A stretch of 64,000 nt of DNA, from positions 1-64,000 of the forward strand of contig JBCCGI010000008.1 in assembly GCA_039029355.1 (NCBI GenBank), given 5' to 3'. The DNA comes from JBCCGI01 sp039029355. Its GTDB lineage: Bacteria > Planctomycetota > UBA1135 > GCA-002686595. The first letter of the stretch is position 1; every line of letters starts with the position of its first letter. A program made the translations under genes and the position numbers. The notes under the pieces are model-generated. The model had not been told where the DNA came from, ran no database searches, and saw only the letters and a list, made by a program, of their open reading frames with translations. This document shows positions 51,611-60,149 of the stretch, piece by piece.

Positions 51611-52933
51611 ATGAATGAGAACGACGCGAGAAGACGCCTGGTCCGTGCGGCCCTGCTCGCCGTCGCCGCAGGGGCGGCCGGCTGCGGCCTCCCGGGCCGG
51701 CTGGCCGTGATCCCCGCCATTCAGGGCCGCGTGGAGCCGCTGCGCGGCTTCGAGGACGTGCGCGCGGTCGACGGCTACGCCAGCGATGAGTTCCAGCGAT
51801 CCTTCGACCGCGCCGTCGAGCGGTTCGCGGCGACGCCGCTGCCCGCGGACGGGCGGCGTGACTTCGACATGCTCGTGCTTAGCTCCGGCGGCGTGAACGG
51901 CGCCTTCGGCGCGGGCATCCTGACCGCCTGGACCGAGCGCGGAGACCGGCCCCTGTTCTGGACCGTGACCGGGGTCAGCGTCGGTGCGCTCCTCGCCCCC
52001 TTCGCCTTCGCCGGGCCCGAGTACGACGACCGCATCGAGCGCCTCTTCCGGTTCCTCGAGCCGAAGGACCTGCACCGCGATAAGGGCGTGCTGGCCTCGG
52101 TGCTGTGGGACGAGTCGCTCACCGACAACACCGCTCTGCGCAAGACGATCCGGCGCGAGGTCGACGCGTCGCTGCTGCAGGCGGTTGCCCAGCGACACGC
52201 CGAGGGGCGGCGCTGCTGGGTCGGCTCGGCCAACCTCGACCTCGGCCACTTCTGCGTGTGGGACCTCGGCGCGATCGCCGCGCGCGGCACCCCCGAGGCG
52301 CTCGAGCTCTTCCGCAACGTGCTCATCGCCTCGGCCGCGATCCCGGTCATCTACCCGCCGGTGCGCTTCGGCGACGAGGAGCGCAACGAGCTGCACGTCG
52401 ACGGAGCGGTGGTGCGCCCGCTCTTCATCCCCCAAAACATCTTCGACGGCGAGCTCTCCGCCGAGCGCGCCGGCCTGGCGTGGGACGACGTGGACGCCAC
52501 GCTCTACGTCGTCCAGAACGGCTCGCTGCGCCCGTGCCCGGTCGAGGTCCAACGCGAGACCCTCGCCATCGCGACCCGCACGCTGACGATGATGAGCTAC
52601 ACGATGGTCTCGGAGCACGTGCTGCACCTCTACCTGCTCGCCCAGGCCTGGGAGGCGAACTTCCGCTTCCACGCCCTCCCCGACGGCCTGGAGCTGGAGA
52701 TCGACTCATTCGGCCGCGAGGACACGAACCGGCTCTACCTCCTGGGCCGCGGGCTGATGGAGCGCCGCGAGCCCTGGCGCGAGACGCCGCCGGGGTATGT
52801 GCTGCGCGCCGACCTCAACCGCACCCAGGTGGCGACCGAGACGCCCGAGCGCGGCGTCGCAGACCGCCTGGACTCGATGGAGCGCGAGATCCGTGCGCTG
52901 CGGGATGAGCTGCGGGAGGCGCTCGGGAAGTAG
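51611..52933 (+). CDS. Patatin-like phospholipase lipoprotein
   Basis: 440 residues from ATG 51611. The N-terminus has an RRRLVRAALLAVAAGAAGC lipoprotein signal (Cys25). The patatin domain shows the oxyanion GGVNGAFG at 93-100, the nucleophile elbow GVSVG with S123, and the DG dyad at D264-G265 (HVDGA). The family cleaves acyl chains from lipids. The last 60 residues are charged and helical, possibly a coiled coil (RLDSMEREIRALRDELREAL). Its stop is 21 bp from the ATG of the TIR-WD40 gene on the same strand, so they are probably one operon. Patatin enzymes act as membrane-damaging effectors in some antiphage systems, although a lipoprotein form would sit outside the cytoplasm, which argues for caution. 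Confidence 0.85.
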   Translation: MNENDARRRLVRAALLAVAAGAAGCGLPGRLAVIPAIQGRVEPLRGFEDVRAVDGYASDEFQRSFDRAVERFAATPLPADGRRDFDMLVLSSGGVNGAFGAGILTAWTERGDRPLFWTVTGVSVGALLAPFAFAGPEYDDRIERLFRFLEPKDLHRDKGVLASVLWDESLTDNTALRKTIRREVDASLLQAVAQRHAEGRRCWVGSANLDLGHFCVWDLGAIAARGTPEALELFRNVLIASAAIPVIYPPVRFGDEERNELHVDGAVVRPLFIPQNIFDGELSAERAGLAWDDVDATLYVVQNGSLRPCPVEVQRETLAIATRTLTMMSYTMVSEHVLHLYLLAQAWEANFRFHALPDGLELEIDSFGREDTNRLYLLGRGLMERREPWRETPPGYVLRADLNRTQVATETPERGVADRLDSMEREIRALRDELREALGK

Positions 52934-52954
52934 CTCGGCGCACTCCCTGGCCGC

Positions 52955-55900
52955 ATGTCTCAAGAGAGTCAAACGTACGACGCCTTCGTTTCCTATCGGC
53001 GCTCCGACGGGATGGCCGCAGCCGAGTGGCTGCGGAACGCCCTGCAGGGCTATCGAGCTTCGGAGCGGAGTCTGGCCGCCGCGGGCTGGGCCGAGCTCCC
53101 GGCGACGAAGGTCTACCTCGACACGAGCTTCGAGACACCGAACGAGGACTTCTTCGAGCAAAACCTGCGGCCGGCCTTGGCGAGCTCTCGCTGCTTGGTG
53201 CTCCTCGTGACGCCTGACCTGCTCGAGCCCACCGAAGGTACGGACTGGGTCGAGCGCGAGTTCCGGGAGTTCGCCAAGCTAAATCCCACGGGGCGAGTTC
53301 TCGTTGCACGTGCTCTGGGCGACGAGCTGCCGGGGCAGCTCCCCGGGTACGTCCGGGAGCGATTCTCCAACCCGGGGGTGTTGGATCTGCGCGGGGTCAC
53401 ACTCGTTCGGTTCCTGTGGCCGTCCCGCCGAGTTCGCCTTCGCGATGCGGTCACGCGAACGATCGCCTCGCTGCACGGCGTTCCGCAGGATCGGCTCCCC
53501 GCGTTTCGCGAGGAGGAGCGCAAGCGATCGACGCTCGGCGCGTGGACTCTGGCAGCCGGCGTCGCCGCCCTGGTCGCGACGCTGGTCGCGCTCGTCGCCT
53601 GGGTCGTGCTGGCGGAGTCGGAGGTCGGCAGCCTGGGCGAGGAGGCGGAGGAGCGCGAAGAGTCCCTGCGAATCCGTCGGATCCTCGATCACGCCGAGAA
53701 CGCTGGGGATCCGCGCATCAGAGCGCTCCTCTTATTCGAGCTCCGGGATCTGGACGTTGGCCTGGACGGGCTCCGAACCGCGCTGTCGACCAACCGGGAG
53801 CCACCTCCGTGGAAGGTGTTGCACCACCGGCGCGAGGTCGAAGCGGCGGACTTCAGTCCCAACGGGCAGACGGTGGCGACGGCATCAAGGAGCGGCACCG
53901 TGATGCTGTCGAGCCTCGACGGAGGCCGGCCCGCGGTCGTTCTTCCGCACGCCGGCGAGGTCCTCTCCGTCGCGTTCAGCCCGGACGGGTCGCGCGTGGC
54001 AACCGGCTCCGCAGACGGGGCTCGCATCTGGCGCACGGACACGCCGGCGCAGCTCGACGCCCTGCCGAGCAAGGTCGCGATCGACTCGGTTGCGTTCGGC
54101 CCCGACGGCGAACGAGTTGTCCTTCGGTCGGGCGACGAGGTGCGCGTCTGGAGGCCAGGTACCGGCACCCCTCCCGCGATCCTTCGCCACGGCGCTCCGG
54201 TTGCCGCCTCGTCCTTCGACCGCGATGGAGTGCGCGTCGTGACCGCGTCCGCCGACGGGGAGGTCCGGGTCTGGGAGCCCGGTAGTTCGGACGGAGCCAT
54301 CGCGTTCAATCACGCCGCGGAGGTTCGGAGCGCGTCCTTCAGTCCCGACGGCCTGCGGATCATGACCGCCTCCGGCGACTCCGCGCGGATCTGGAACGCG
54401 GACGGGAGCGGGGCGCCGATTGTCCTCGCACACGAGCGGGAAGTCCTCTGCGCGGAGTTCAGCCCGGACGGTAAGTGGGTAGTCACCGGCTGCGCGGACT
54501 GGACCGCCAGACTATGGTCGGTGGGCCAGGGCGATCGAGACCACGACGGCGATCCCCGCGAGCCCACCGTTCTGCGTCACGAGGGCGATGTTGTCACCGC
54601 GTCCTTCAGCCCCGACGGAGCGCGGGTTCTAACCGTTTCGAACCGGAAGGACGTGCGGCTCTGGGATCTCGCCGCCCCAAACGAGTGGACGTCGCTCTCC
54701 GGGCATGGCGGGCTCGTCACCCAGGCACGCTTCAGCCCCGACGGCGCTCACGTCGTAACCGCGTCCTGGGACAACAGCGCGCGCGTCTGGAGCGTGGGCG
54801 GACTAGAGCCGCTGCTGCTGGCAGGACATCAACGGCGGGTCTCGTCGGCTGCTTTCAGCGATGACGGAGATCTGCTGGTGAGCGGTTCGGCGGACGGAAC
54901 AGCTCGCGTCTGGCGCGCGGACGGCTCCGGAAGTCCGATCGTCCTTAAGCGAAGCGAGATCTGGGTCTCGCCGGTTGCCTTCGCGCCCGGTGGAAGCCTC
55001 GTCGCCGCGCACTCCGGGAGCGAGGCGCACCTTTGGACGAGCAGCGGGGCGTTCCTGGGCAGCTACCGGTCGGACGGCAGGCTGCACGCCAGCTCGTTTG
55101 CTCCCGAGGGCCAGCGCTTCGTCGCACCGGTGGGAAGCGAAGCAAGAGCTTGGGACCTAGCCACGGAGAACGAACCCGGACCGCTCGTGTTCAAGCACGA
55201 CGCCGAGGTCCATTCGGCCTCGTTCGACCAGCGGGGCGAGCGACTTGCGACCGCGTCTGCCGACGGGACTGCCCGGGTGTGGAACGCAGAGAGCTCGGAG
55301 CCGATCGCTTCGCTGCCCCATGGCGTCGACGTGCGCAGCGCGTGGTTCAGTCCCGATGGCGAGCTCGTGCTAACCGCATCGGCTGACGATAGAGCGCGCG
55401 TCTGGAGCGCGGGGGGCGAGGCCGAGCCCACGGTCCTGCCACACCCCGCCGAGGTCGCCTCGGCGGCCTTCAGTCCCGACGGAAGGCGGGTCGTTACCGG
55501 TTGCCTCGATTGGAAGGCGAGGATTTGGGATCTGAACAGCGACGGCGAGCCGCTCGCCCTCGCGCACGAGGGCGAAGTGCACTTCGCGCGCTTCGACCCC
55601 ACGGGCGCCTGCGTCCTGACCCTGTCGAGAGAGGGATCGGGGCGCGCGACGTTCATCGGCCTATGGGAGGTAGACCGAATCGGGTCCACCAGCACGGCCA
55701 AGCTCTGGGACGCCAGCGGAGCGGGCGAGCCCGTGGTCCTCTTCCGCGAGGGCAAGGTCATCTCCGCCTGCTTCGATCCCAGCGGAGAGCGCATCGCCAC
55801 CACGTCGGCCGACGGATTGGTGCGCGTGTGGACGGTGAGCTTCCGGTCGCTGGTGGAGCGGCTGACGAAGCGGACGACCGAGAGCCTGACCGCGGAGGAG

Positions 55901-55969
55901 CGCGCTCGATACCTCGGCGAGCCGGAGGACGTCGCCGCGGAGCGCGCGGCGAGCGCCCAAGGGCGGTGA
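52955..55969 (+). CDS. TIR domain / membrane helix / WD40 beta-propeller protein
   Basis: 1004 residues from ATG 52955. The TIR domain (about 7-175) begins YDAFVSYRRSDG (8-19) and carries DWVEREFREF (97-106), with E100 or E102 at the position of the NADase Glu. A membrane helix lies at about 195-220. A charged linker precedes about 15-16 WD40 units from residue 285 to 965 (FSPDGxRVxTASxDxxARVW), enough for two propellers. TIR and WD40 combined with a membrane segment is a rare layout. If the helix is inserted, TIR would be cytoplasmic and the propellers outside, making this a transmembrane sensor; the direction is inference. It is the second gene of a likely operon with the patatin lipoprotein. 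Confidence 0.87.
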   Translation: MSQESQTYDAFVSYRRSDGMAAAEWLRNALQGYRASERSLAAAGWAELPATKVYLDTSFETPNEDFFEQNLRPALASSRCLVLLVTPDLLEPTEGTDWVEREFREFAKLNPTGRVLVARALGDELPGQLPGYVRERFSNPGVLDLRGVTLVRFLWPSRRVRLRDAVTRTIASLHGVPQDRLPAFREEERKRSTLGAWTLAAGVAALVATLVALVAWVVLAESEVGSLGEEAEEREESLRIRRILDHAENAGDPRIRALLLFELRDLDVGLDGLRTALSTNREPPPWKVLHHRREVEAADFSPNGQTVATASRSGTVMLSSLDGGRPAVVLPHAGEVLSVAFSPDGSRVATGSADGARIWRTDTPAQLDALPSKVAIDSVAFGPDGERVVLRSGDEVRVWRPGTGTPPAILRHGAPVAASSFDRDGVRVVTASADGEVRVWEPGSSDGAIAFNHAAEVRSASFSPDGLRIMTASGDSARIWNADGSGAPIVLAHEREVLCAEFSPDGKWVVTGCADWTARLWSVGQGDRDHDGDPREPTVLRHEGDVVTASFSPDGARVLTVSNRKDVRLWDLAAPNEWTSLSGHGGLVTQARFSPDGAHVVTASWDNSARVWSVGGLEPLLLAGHQRRVSSAAFSDDGDLLVSGSADGTARVWRADGSGSPIVLKRSEIWVSPVAFAPGGSLVAAHSGSEAHLWTSSGAFLGSYRSDGRLHASSFAPEGQRFVAPVGSEARAWDLATENEPGPLVFKHDAEVHSASFDQRGERLATASADGTARVWNAESSEPIASLPHGVDVRSAWFSPDGELVLTASADDRARVWSAGGEAEPTVLPHPAEVASAAFSPDGRRVVTGCLDWKARIWDLNSDGEPLALAHEGEVHFARFDPTGACVLTLSREGSGRATFIGLWEVDRIGSTSTAKLWDASGAGEPVVLFREGKVISACFDPSGERIATTSADGLVRVWTVSFRSLVERLTKRTTESLTAEERARYLGEPEDVAAERAASAQGR

Positions 55970-56030
55970 TCGCGAAAGCGAGCACGTTCTGCCCCTCCGG
56001 GAGCCAGGGCGCACGAATTTGGAAGTCTCT

Positions 56031-56065
56031 TTCAGAGCAGCGTCGCCCCTGGGGTCGCTACGGGT
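56031..56065 (+). repeat. 35-bp leader repeat, copy 1
   Basis: It begins TTCAGAGCAGCG and ends GTCGCTACGGGT. About 30 of 35 bases match 59395-59429. In both places it lies just upstream of a broken exported-protein gene on the plus strand. Confidence 0.65.
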
Positions 56066-56447
56066 CGGCGCCGACGACTTCCGGATCGGCGCGATGGACG
56101 CGGGCTACGCCCGCAACTCGCTGCTGCCCGGGCAGACGAACGGCCCGGTCCTCGGCACGACCTGGGGCCCGGTGGTCGACCACACCACCTTCGCCTCGGT
56201 CGCGCCGTTCGACGTGCTCACGATGACGCTGTTGCCGGCCAACGTGCCGACCACGATGGGCACGCTGCTGATCGAGCTCAGCGGCCCGTCGGTGACGCTC
56301 ACCGCGCTGCCGGGGAGCGCCTTCGCCTCTCCGACGCCGGACGACCCGCTCTACCTGGGGCTGACGCTCTACGCACGGGGCATCTCGGTGAGCGCGACGG
56401 GGCTCGAGCTGACCAACGCCCTGGACCTTGTGATCGGGGCGAAGTAG
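56031..56447 (+). pseudogene. Orphan C-terminal module of a lost exported protein
   Basis: The frame is open from TTG 56019 to TAG 56447, but no signal peptide or body precedes the module. The N-terminal reading runs through the leader repeat. The segment PGQTNGPVLGTTWGPVVDHTTF and the end GLELTNALDLVIGAK match the C-terminal module of the convergent serine hydrolase (PGLTSGPVVGATWDPVIDHATF; IELTNALDITIGTF). A DFRIGAMDAG stretch resembles FQISDMDAG in the broken gene at 59474. The gene seems to have lost its main body by deletion. A short expressed protein cannot be excluded. Confidence 0.6.
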
Positions 56448-56466
56448 GCGTCGCTTTCCCAAACGA

Positions 56467-56501
56467 CGAGGCCGCGGAAGGTGCAAGCCTCCGCGGCCTC
56501 G
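56467..56501. terminator. Hairpin between convergent genes
   Basis: A perfect 12-bp stem (56467-56478 with 56490-56501) with an 11-nt loop. The outer AACGA (56462-56466) and TCGTT (56504-56508) extend it. It lies between the stops at 56447 (+) and 56547 (-) and is a likely bidirectional terminator. Confidence 0.65.
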
Positions 56502-56546
56502 CTTCGTTGACGGCTTGGAGCTTGCCGACGGTGCCGGGCTAGCCGA

Positions 56547-58067
56547 CTAGAAGGTGCCGATCGTGATGTCGAGCGCGTTGGTCAGCTCGATGTTGAGCAG
56601 CGCATCCACGCCTCCCCCCTGCGTGCACAGGGAGACTCCGACGTGGTTGCAGTCCTCGGTCAGCGCGATCGCAAACGGAGCGCCCGGGGTTCCGGTCACC
56701 ACGATGGGCGGGTTGAGGCCGCAGAGGACCGTGCCCAGCCCCGTCGGGATGTCGGTTGGCGTCACGCCGATCGCGACGAAGTCCAGGACGGACGCAGGCA
56801 TGAAGGTCGCGTGGTCGATCACCGGGTCCCAGGTGGCGCCGACGACCGGACCGGAGGTCAAGCCGGGTTGGAACGCCGTCGGGTTCGGGGGCGTGCCCTC
56901 TCGCACGGTCTCGGTCGCCAGGCTCTCCGCGAAGGAGAAGAGCCACTGGTAGATCTCGTAGTACTGGGCGAAGCCCCCCTCGCTGTTGGCGACGATGATC
57001 ACGCCGATCCCATCCGACGGGCGGTAGTACATGTCGCTGAGGACACCGGGATCTCCGCCGTCGTGCCCGATCGTCAGGTTCCCGAAGAGCTCGTTGTAGT
57101 AGTAGACCAGCCCCTGCTGCGGGTTGATGGCGGGGTACTGCACCGTCCTCATCTCCTGCACGCTCGCCGCGGTGAGGATCTGGGTCCCTTCATAGGTCCC
57201 GTCCTCCATGATCATCTGCTGGAAGACCATCAGGTCCAGCACGCTGCTGCGCATCGTCCCCGCCGGGTAGTCGGGGTAGCCGTAGTGCCCGATCGGGATG
57301 TAGGACGCGGTCCCCGCGTTCCACTGGTAGGGCATCGCGATCGTGTCGGGGTCGAAGTCCGCCAGTCGGAAGCTGGAGTTCGTCATGCCGAGGGGCGTGA
57401 ACACGTTGTCCTTCGCATACTCGGCGAAGTCCTGGCCCGCGATCACCTCGACGAGCAGCCCCACCAGCGAGACCGCCTGGTTGCAGTACTGGTAGGTCGA
57501 CCCCGGCGCCCAGGTGTAGAAGTTGGCGCCGGCGTCGTAGAACGCCCCGCCGGGAACCAGGTAGTCGGGCAGGAAGGTGCTCAACGCGAACGCCGAGTCG
57601 CCCGGCTGATAGAGCGGGTCCATGATCGTCCAGTTGTCCCTGAGCCCGCTGGTGTGCGTGAGCAGGTGACGGAACGTGATCGGCACGCCGGGGTGGTTCG
57701 GGTTCTCGACCGGGAACGAGAGGTAGTCGTTGATGTCGTCGTCGAGCTCCAGGAGCCCCTGCTCGCGCAGCTGCATCAAGCACACCGCCGTCACGGTCTT
57801 CGAGATCGAGGCCATGAAGAACGGGGTGTCCGCGGTGGCCGCGAGGCCGAGGTCGAGGTTGGCCGAGCCGAAGCCCCCGGCCCACAGGACCTCTCCGTCG
57901 CGGACGATGCTCGCCGCCAGACCGGGCAGGTTGCCCAGGTCCATCTTGGTCTCGATCGAGTTCTCCAGGCACGCGGGCAGGGACGCGGTGCCCTGACCGA
58001 AGAGGGAGGGAACGAGCAACGCGGTCGCGGAGACGACCGTCAACCGGGCGGGGAGAGTGCGGGACAT
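56547..58067 (-). CDS. Exported serine hydrolase (beta-lactamase / class C family)
   Basis: 506 residues from ATG 58067, with AGGAG (58074-58078) 6 nt upstream and a signal peptide (MSRTLPARLTVVSATALLV). The catalytic domain (about 30-390) holds SISK at 87-90 (nucleophile S87, K90), YCN at 193-195 and HDGG at the KTG site. The last 115 residues are the shared beta module ending LTNALDITIGTF. It differs from the hydrolase at 13357 in its C-terminal part. It is likely a D-Ala carboxypeptidase-like or esterase activity in the envelope. A TATACT sequence (minus strand, about 58120) lies upstream but has no good -35. Confidence 0.87.
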   Translation of the reverse strand: MSRTLPARLTVVSATALLVPSLFGQGTASLPACLENSIETKMDLGNLPGLAASIVRDGEVLWAGGFGSANLDLGLAATADTPFFMASISKTVTAVCLMQLREQGLLELDDDINDYLSFPVENPNHPGVPITFRHLLTHTSGLRDNWTIMDPLYQPGDSAFALSTFLPDYLVPGGAFYDAGANFYTWAPGSTYQYCNQAVSLVGLLVEVIAGQDFAEYAKDNVFTPLGMTNSSFRLADFDPDTIAMPYQWNAGTASYIPIGHYGYPDYPAGTMRSSVLDLMVFQQMIMEDGTYEGTQILTAASVQEMRTVQYPAINPQQGLVYYYNELFGNLTIGHDGGDPGVLSDMYYRPSDGIGVIIVANSEGGFAQYYEIYQWLFSFAESLATETVREGTPPNPTAFQPGLTSGPVVGATWDPVIDHATFMPASVLDFVAIGVTPTDIPTGLGTVLCGLNPPIVVTGTPGAPFAIALTEDCNHVGVSLCTQGGGVDALLNIELTNALDITIGTF

Positions 58068-58357
58068 GACCTGCTCCTGGGATTCCTGAGGGGGGAACTC
58101 TGTGGCGATGGCCTTCGAGTATACGCGATATTTGTACATCGACGGACCCGATCCACCGCCCCCCGGGGCCTCGCGGACGCTCGATCACGCGCGCTGCACA
58201 CCGGCAACAGGGACCACCGGTCGAATATTCAGCGGGCCCGAAGACTACCAACGGGTTCATGAAGCCACCGGGCCCTGCGGATCACGCCTCAACCGGCCGA
58301 CATCGAGGGCTCGCGCGCCAGGACCCAGGCCGCCACGGTCACACGGAGGACCATGGA

Positions 58358-59329
58358 ATGAACGCGACGAAGACCCTCGGCCCGCGCGCCGAAGCCGCCC
58401 TTGCGGCGGCGCTCTGTCTCACCTTGGCGGCGTGCGAGCGCGGAGGCGGCGTGCGGATGATCGACCTGTCGGACCCCGCACACCCGGCGCTGCTCGGCAC
58501 GGTCGAAACGCCGGGCGGAGCCGCCGCCGTCGCCATCTCGGGGACCGCGGCCTACGTGGCCGACACGACCGCCGGCCTCCAGGTGATCGATGTCTCGGAT
58601 CCCGCCAACGCCAAGCTCCTCGGCTCGGTCGACACGCCGGGCGGCGCCGCGGCCGTCGCCGTCTCGGGGCCCCTGGCCTACGTGGCCGACACGACGTTCG
58701 GCCTGCAGGTGATCGACGTCTCCGACTCCGCGCACCCGACGATCCTCGGCGCGGTCAACACACCGGGCGGAGCCGTCGACGTCGCCATCTCGGGGAGCCT
58801 GGTCTACGTCGCCGACACGACCTCCGGCCTGCAGGTGATCGACGTGTCGGATCCCACCCGCCCGGTGATCGTCGGCTCCGTGGACACGCCGGGAGGAGCG
58901 GTCGCCGTCGCCGTCTCGAACACCACGGCCTACGTCGCAGACACCAGCTTCGGGTTGCAGGTGATCGACGTCTCGGCTCCCGACGCCCCCTCGCTACTCG
59001 GCACCATCGACACGCCGGGCGGAGCCGCCGGCGTCGCGGTTTTGGGTGCCTTCGCCTACGTGGCCGACACCGCCTCCGGCCTGCGGGCGATCGACGTCTC
59101 GGATCCCGCTCACCCCACGGCCCTGGGCTTCGTCGACACTCCGGGAGGCGCTGCGGACGTCACCGTCGCGGGCGCCGTGGCCCACCTGGCCGACACGAGC
59201 GCGGGTCTGCAGGTGATCGACCTGTCGGATCCCGCGGGGCCCGCGCTTCTCGGCTCCCTGGACACGTCCCGGAGCGCGGGGAGCGTCGCCGTCTCCGGCT
59301 CCGTGGCCTACGTGACCCGAGGGCGGTAG
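58358..59329 (+). CDS. LVIVD-repeat lipoprotein
   Basis: 323 residues from ATG 58358, with GGAGGA at 58345-58350. An ATG at 58353 only opens a two-codon frame that ends at TGA 58359. The lipobox LAAC gives a lipidated Cys. From residue 31 the protein is seven LVIVD-type units of 42 residues (GLQVIDVSDPAHP...GSVDTPGGAAAVAVSGxxAYVADT), making a seven-bladed propeller that ends with the last unit. It is a cell-surface binding or scaffold protein of unknown ligand, followed by a strong terminator. Confidence 0.85.
   Translation: MNATKTLGPRAEAALAAALCLTLAACERGGGVRMIDLSDPAHPALLGTVETPGGAAAVAISGTAAYVADTTAGLQVIDVSDPANAKLLGSVDTPGGAAAVAVSGPLAYVADTTFGLQVIDVSDSAHPTILGAVNTPGGAVDVAISGSLVYVADTTSGLQVIDVSDPTRPVIVGSVDTPGGAVAVAVSNTTAYVADTSFGLQVIDVSAPDAPSLLGTIDTPGGAAGVAVLGAFAYVADTASGLRAIDVSDPAHPTALGFVDTPGGAADVTVAGAVAHLADTSAGLQVIDLSDPAGPALLGSLDTSRSAGSVAVSGSVAYVTRGR
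58448..59329 (+). repeat. Seven exact-period 126-bp tandem repeats
   Basis: Unit starts (GL/GV codons) at 58448, 58574, 58700, 58826, 58952, 59078 and 59204 are each 126 bp apart with no indels. Together they fill the gene to its stop codon, 882 bp. Sequence varies between units, so this is an older amplification kept in register. Confidence 0.9.
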
Positions 59330-59332
59330 CCC

Positions 59333-59359
59333 GGCCGCGCGCTCCGTGAGCGCGCGGCC
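59333..59359 (+). terminator. Rho-independent-like terminator after the LVIVD gene
   Basis: A perfect 11-bp stem (59333-59343 with 59349-59359), 5-nt loop, 3 bp after the stop. A T-rich run (TTTCTTCTT) comes about 29 nt later. Confidence 0.65.
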
Positions 59360-59394
59360 CCCAAGGGGACACGGTTGGGGCCGGGGCTTTCTTC

Positions 59395-59429
59395 TTCAGA
59401 GCTGCGCGGCCCTTGGCGTCGCTACGGGT
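59395..59429 (+). repeat. 35-bp leader repeat, copy 2
   Basis: About 30 of 35 bases match 56031-56065. It lies 44 bp upstream of the ATG of a broken exported-protein gene at 59474, so it may be part of the ancestral 5' region of both copies. Confidence 0.65.
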
Positions 59430-59473
59430 GAACGGAATCCGAACGACCTCCAAACCACCCGACGCCCCAAGCC

Positions 59474-59973
59474 ATGAAACTCCACCCCCTCGCCCTCAGC
59501 CTCGCCCTTGCCCCCGCCACGCTCGCCTCCGGCCAGACCATCGGCCCGACCAACTTCCAGATCAGCGACATGGACGCCGGCGGCTTTGTCGCCGTCTGGG
59601 ATACCGGGCTGGCCTTCAACAGCGCGCACGACGAGTACCTCGTCGCCTGGACCGTCAACAGCGCCGAAGCGCTCGGCGAGCGGGAGATCTACGGCCAGCG
59701 CCTCCTGGCCGGCACGGACACGCTGGTCGGTGAGCCCAGCTTTCGCATCAGCGACCGGGCTGCCGACGGCGAATCGACGTACCACGATCTCGCTCCGTCC
59801 GTCACCTACAACTCCGTGGACGACGAGTACCTGGTCCTCTGGATCCGGCGCACGTTGGTGTCGGACTCCTGGTCGGTGCACGCCCAGCGCATCGACGGCG
59901 CGACCGCATCTCGCTCAGCGCTACCGGGCTTGAGCTCACCAACGCGCTGGACCTGGTGATCGGGACGCACTGA
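59474..59973 (+). pseudogene. Exported protein gene with internal deletion and frameshift
   Basis: ATG 59474 opens a signal peptide (MKLHPLALSLALAPATLASG) and a beta-rich start (TNFQISDMDAGG, YNSVDDEYLVLWIRR) typical of long FRISDMG/EYLV repeat proteins. It then ends out of frame at TGA 59957-59959. In the +1 frame, from about 59906, the bases encode RISLSATGLELTNALDLVIGTH with TGA at 59971. That is the closing strand of the shared C-terminal module. So the body and most of the tail module are missing. Two CGCATC hexamers flank the junction. The 161-residue truncated product could still be made. Confidence 0.65.
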
Positions 59974-59991
59974 TCCGTCTCTGGCCAGCTC

Positions 59992-60027
59992 GCGGCGGGC
60001 GTCTTCCCTCGGGGAGGCGCCCGCCGC
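59992..60027 (+). terminator. Hairpin after the broken exported-protein gene
   Basis: A perfect 10-bp stem (59992-60001 with 60018-60027) with a 16-nt loop that can pair further (CCCTC with GGGG). It starts 18 nt after the remnant stop, which fits retention of the original terminator. Confidence 0.6.
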
Positions 60028-60149
60028 TTCGCGTTCGCGCCGCGCGGCAGCCATCCGGCGCGGGCGTCGACGGCCCGCTCGGAGGTCATCGGGGCGATCG
60101 AGGACACGCAGTAGATCGACACCCACGCCCCGCTGCCCAGAGCTTCGGC

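Noticed and set aside
51172..51614. Two small overlapping open frames before the patatin gene
   Set aside because: Low-complexity translations, no ribosome site; the first overlaps a probable terminator hairpin.
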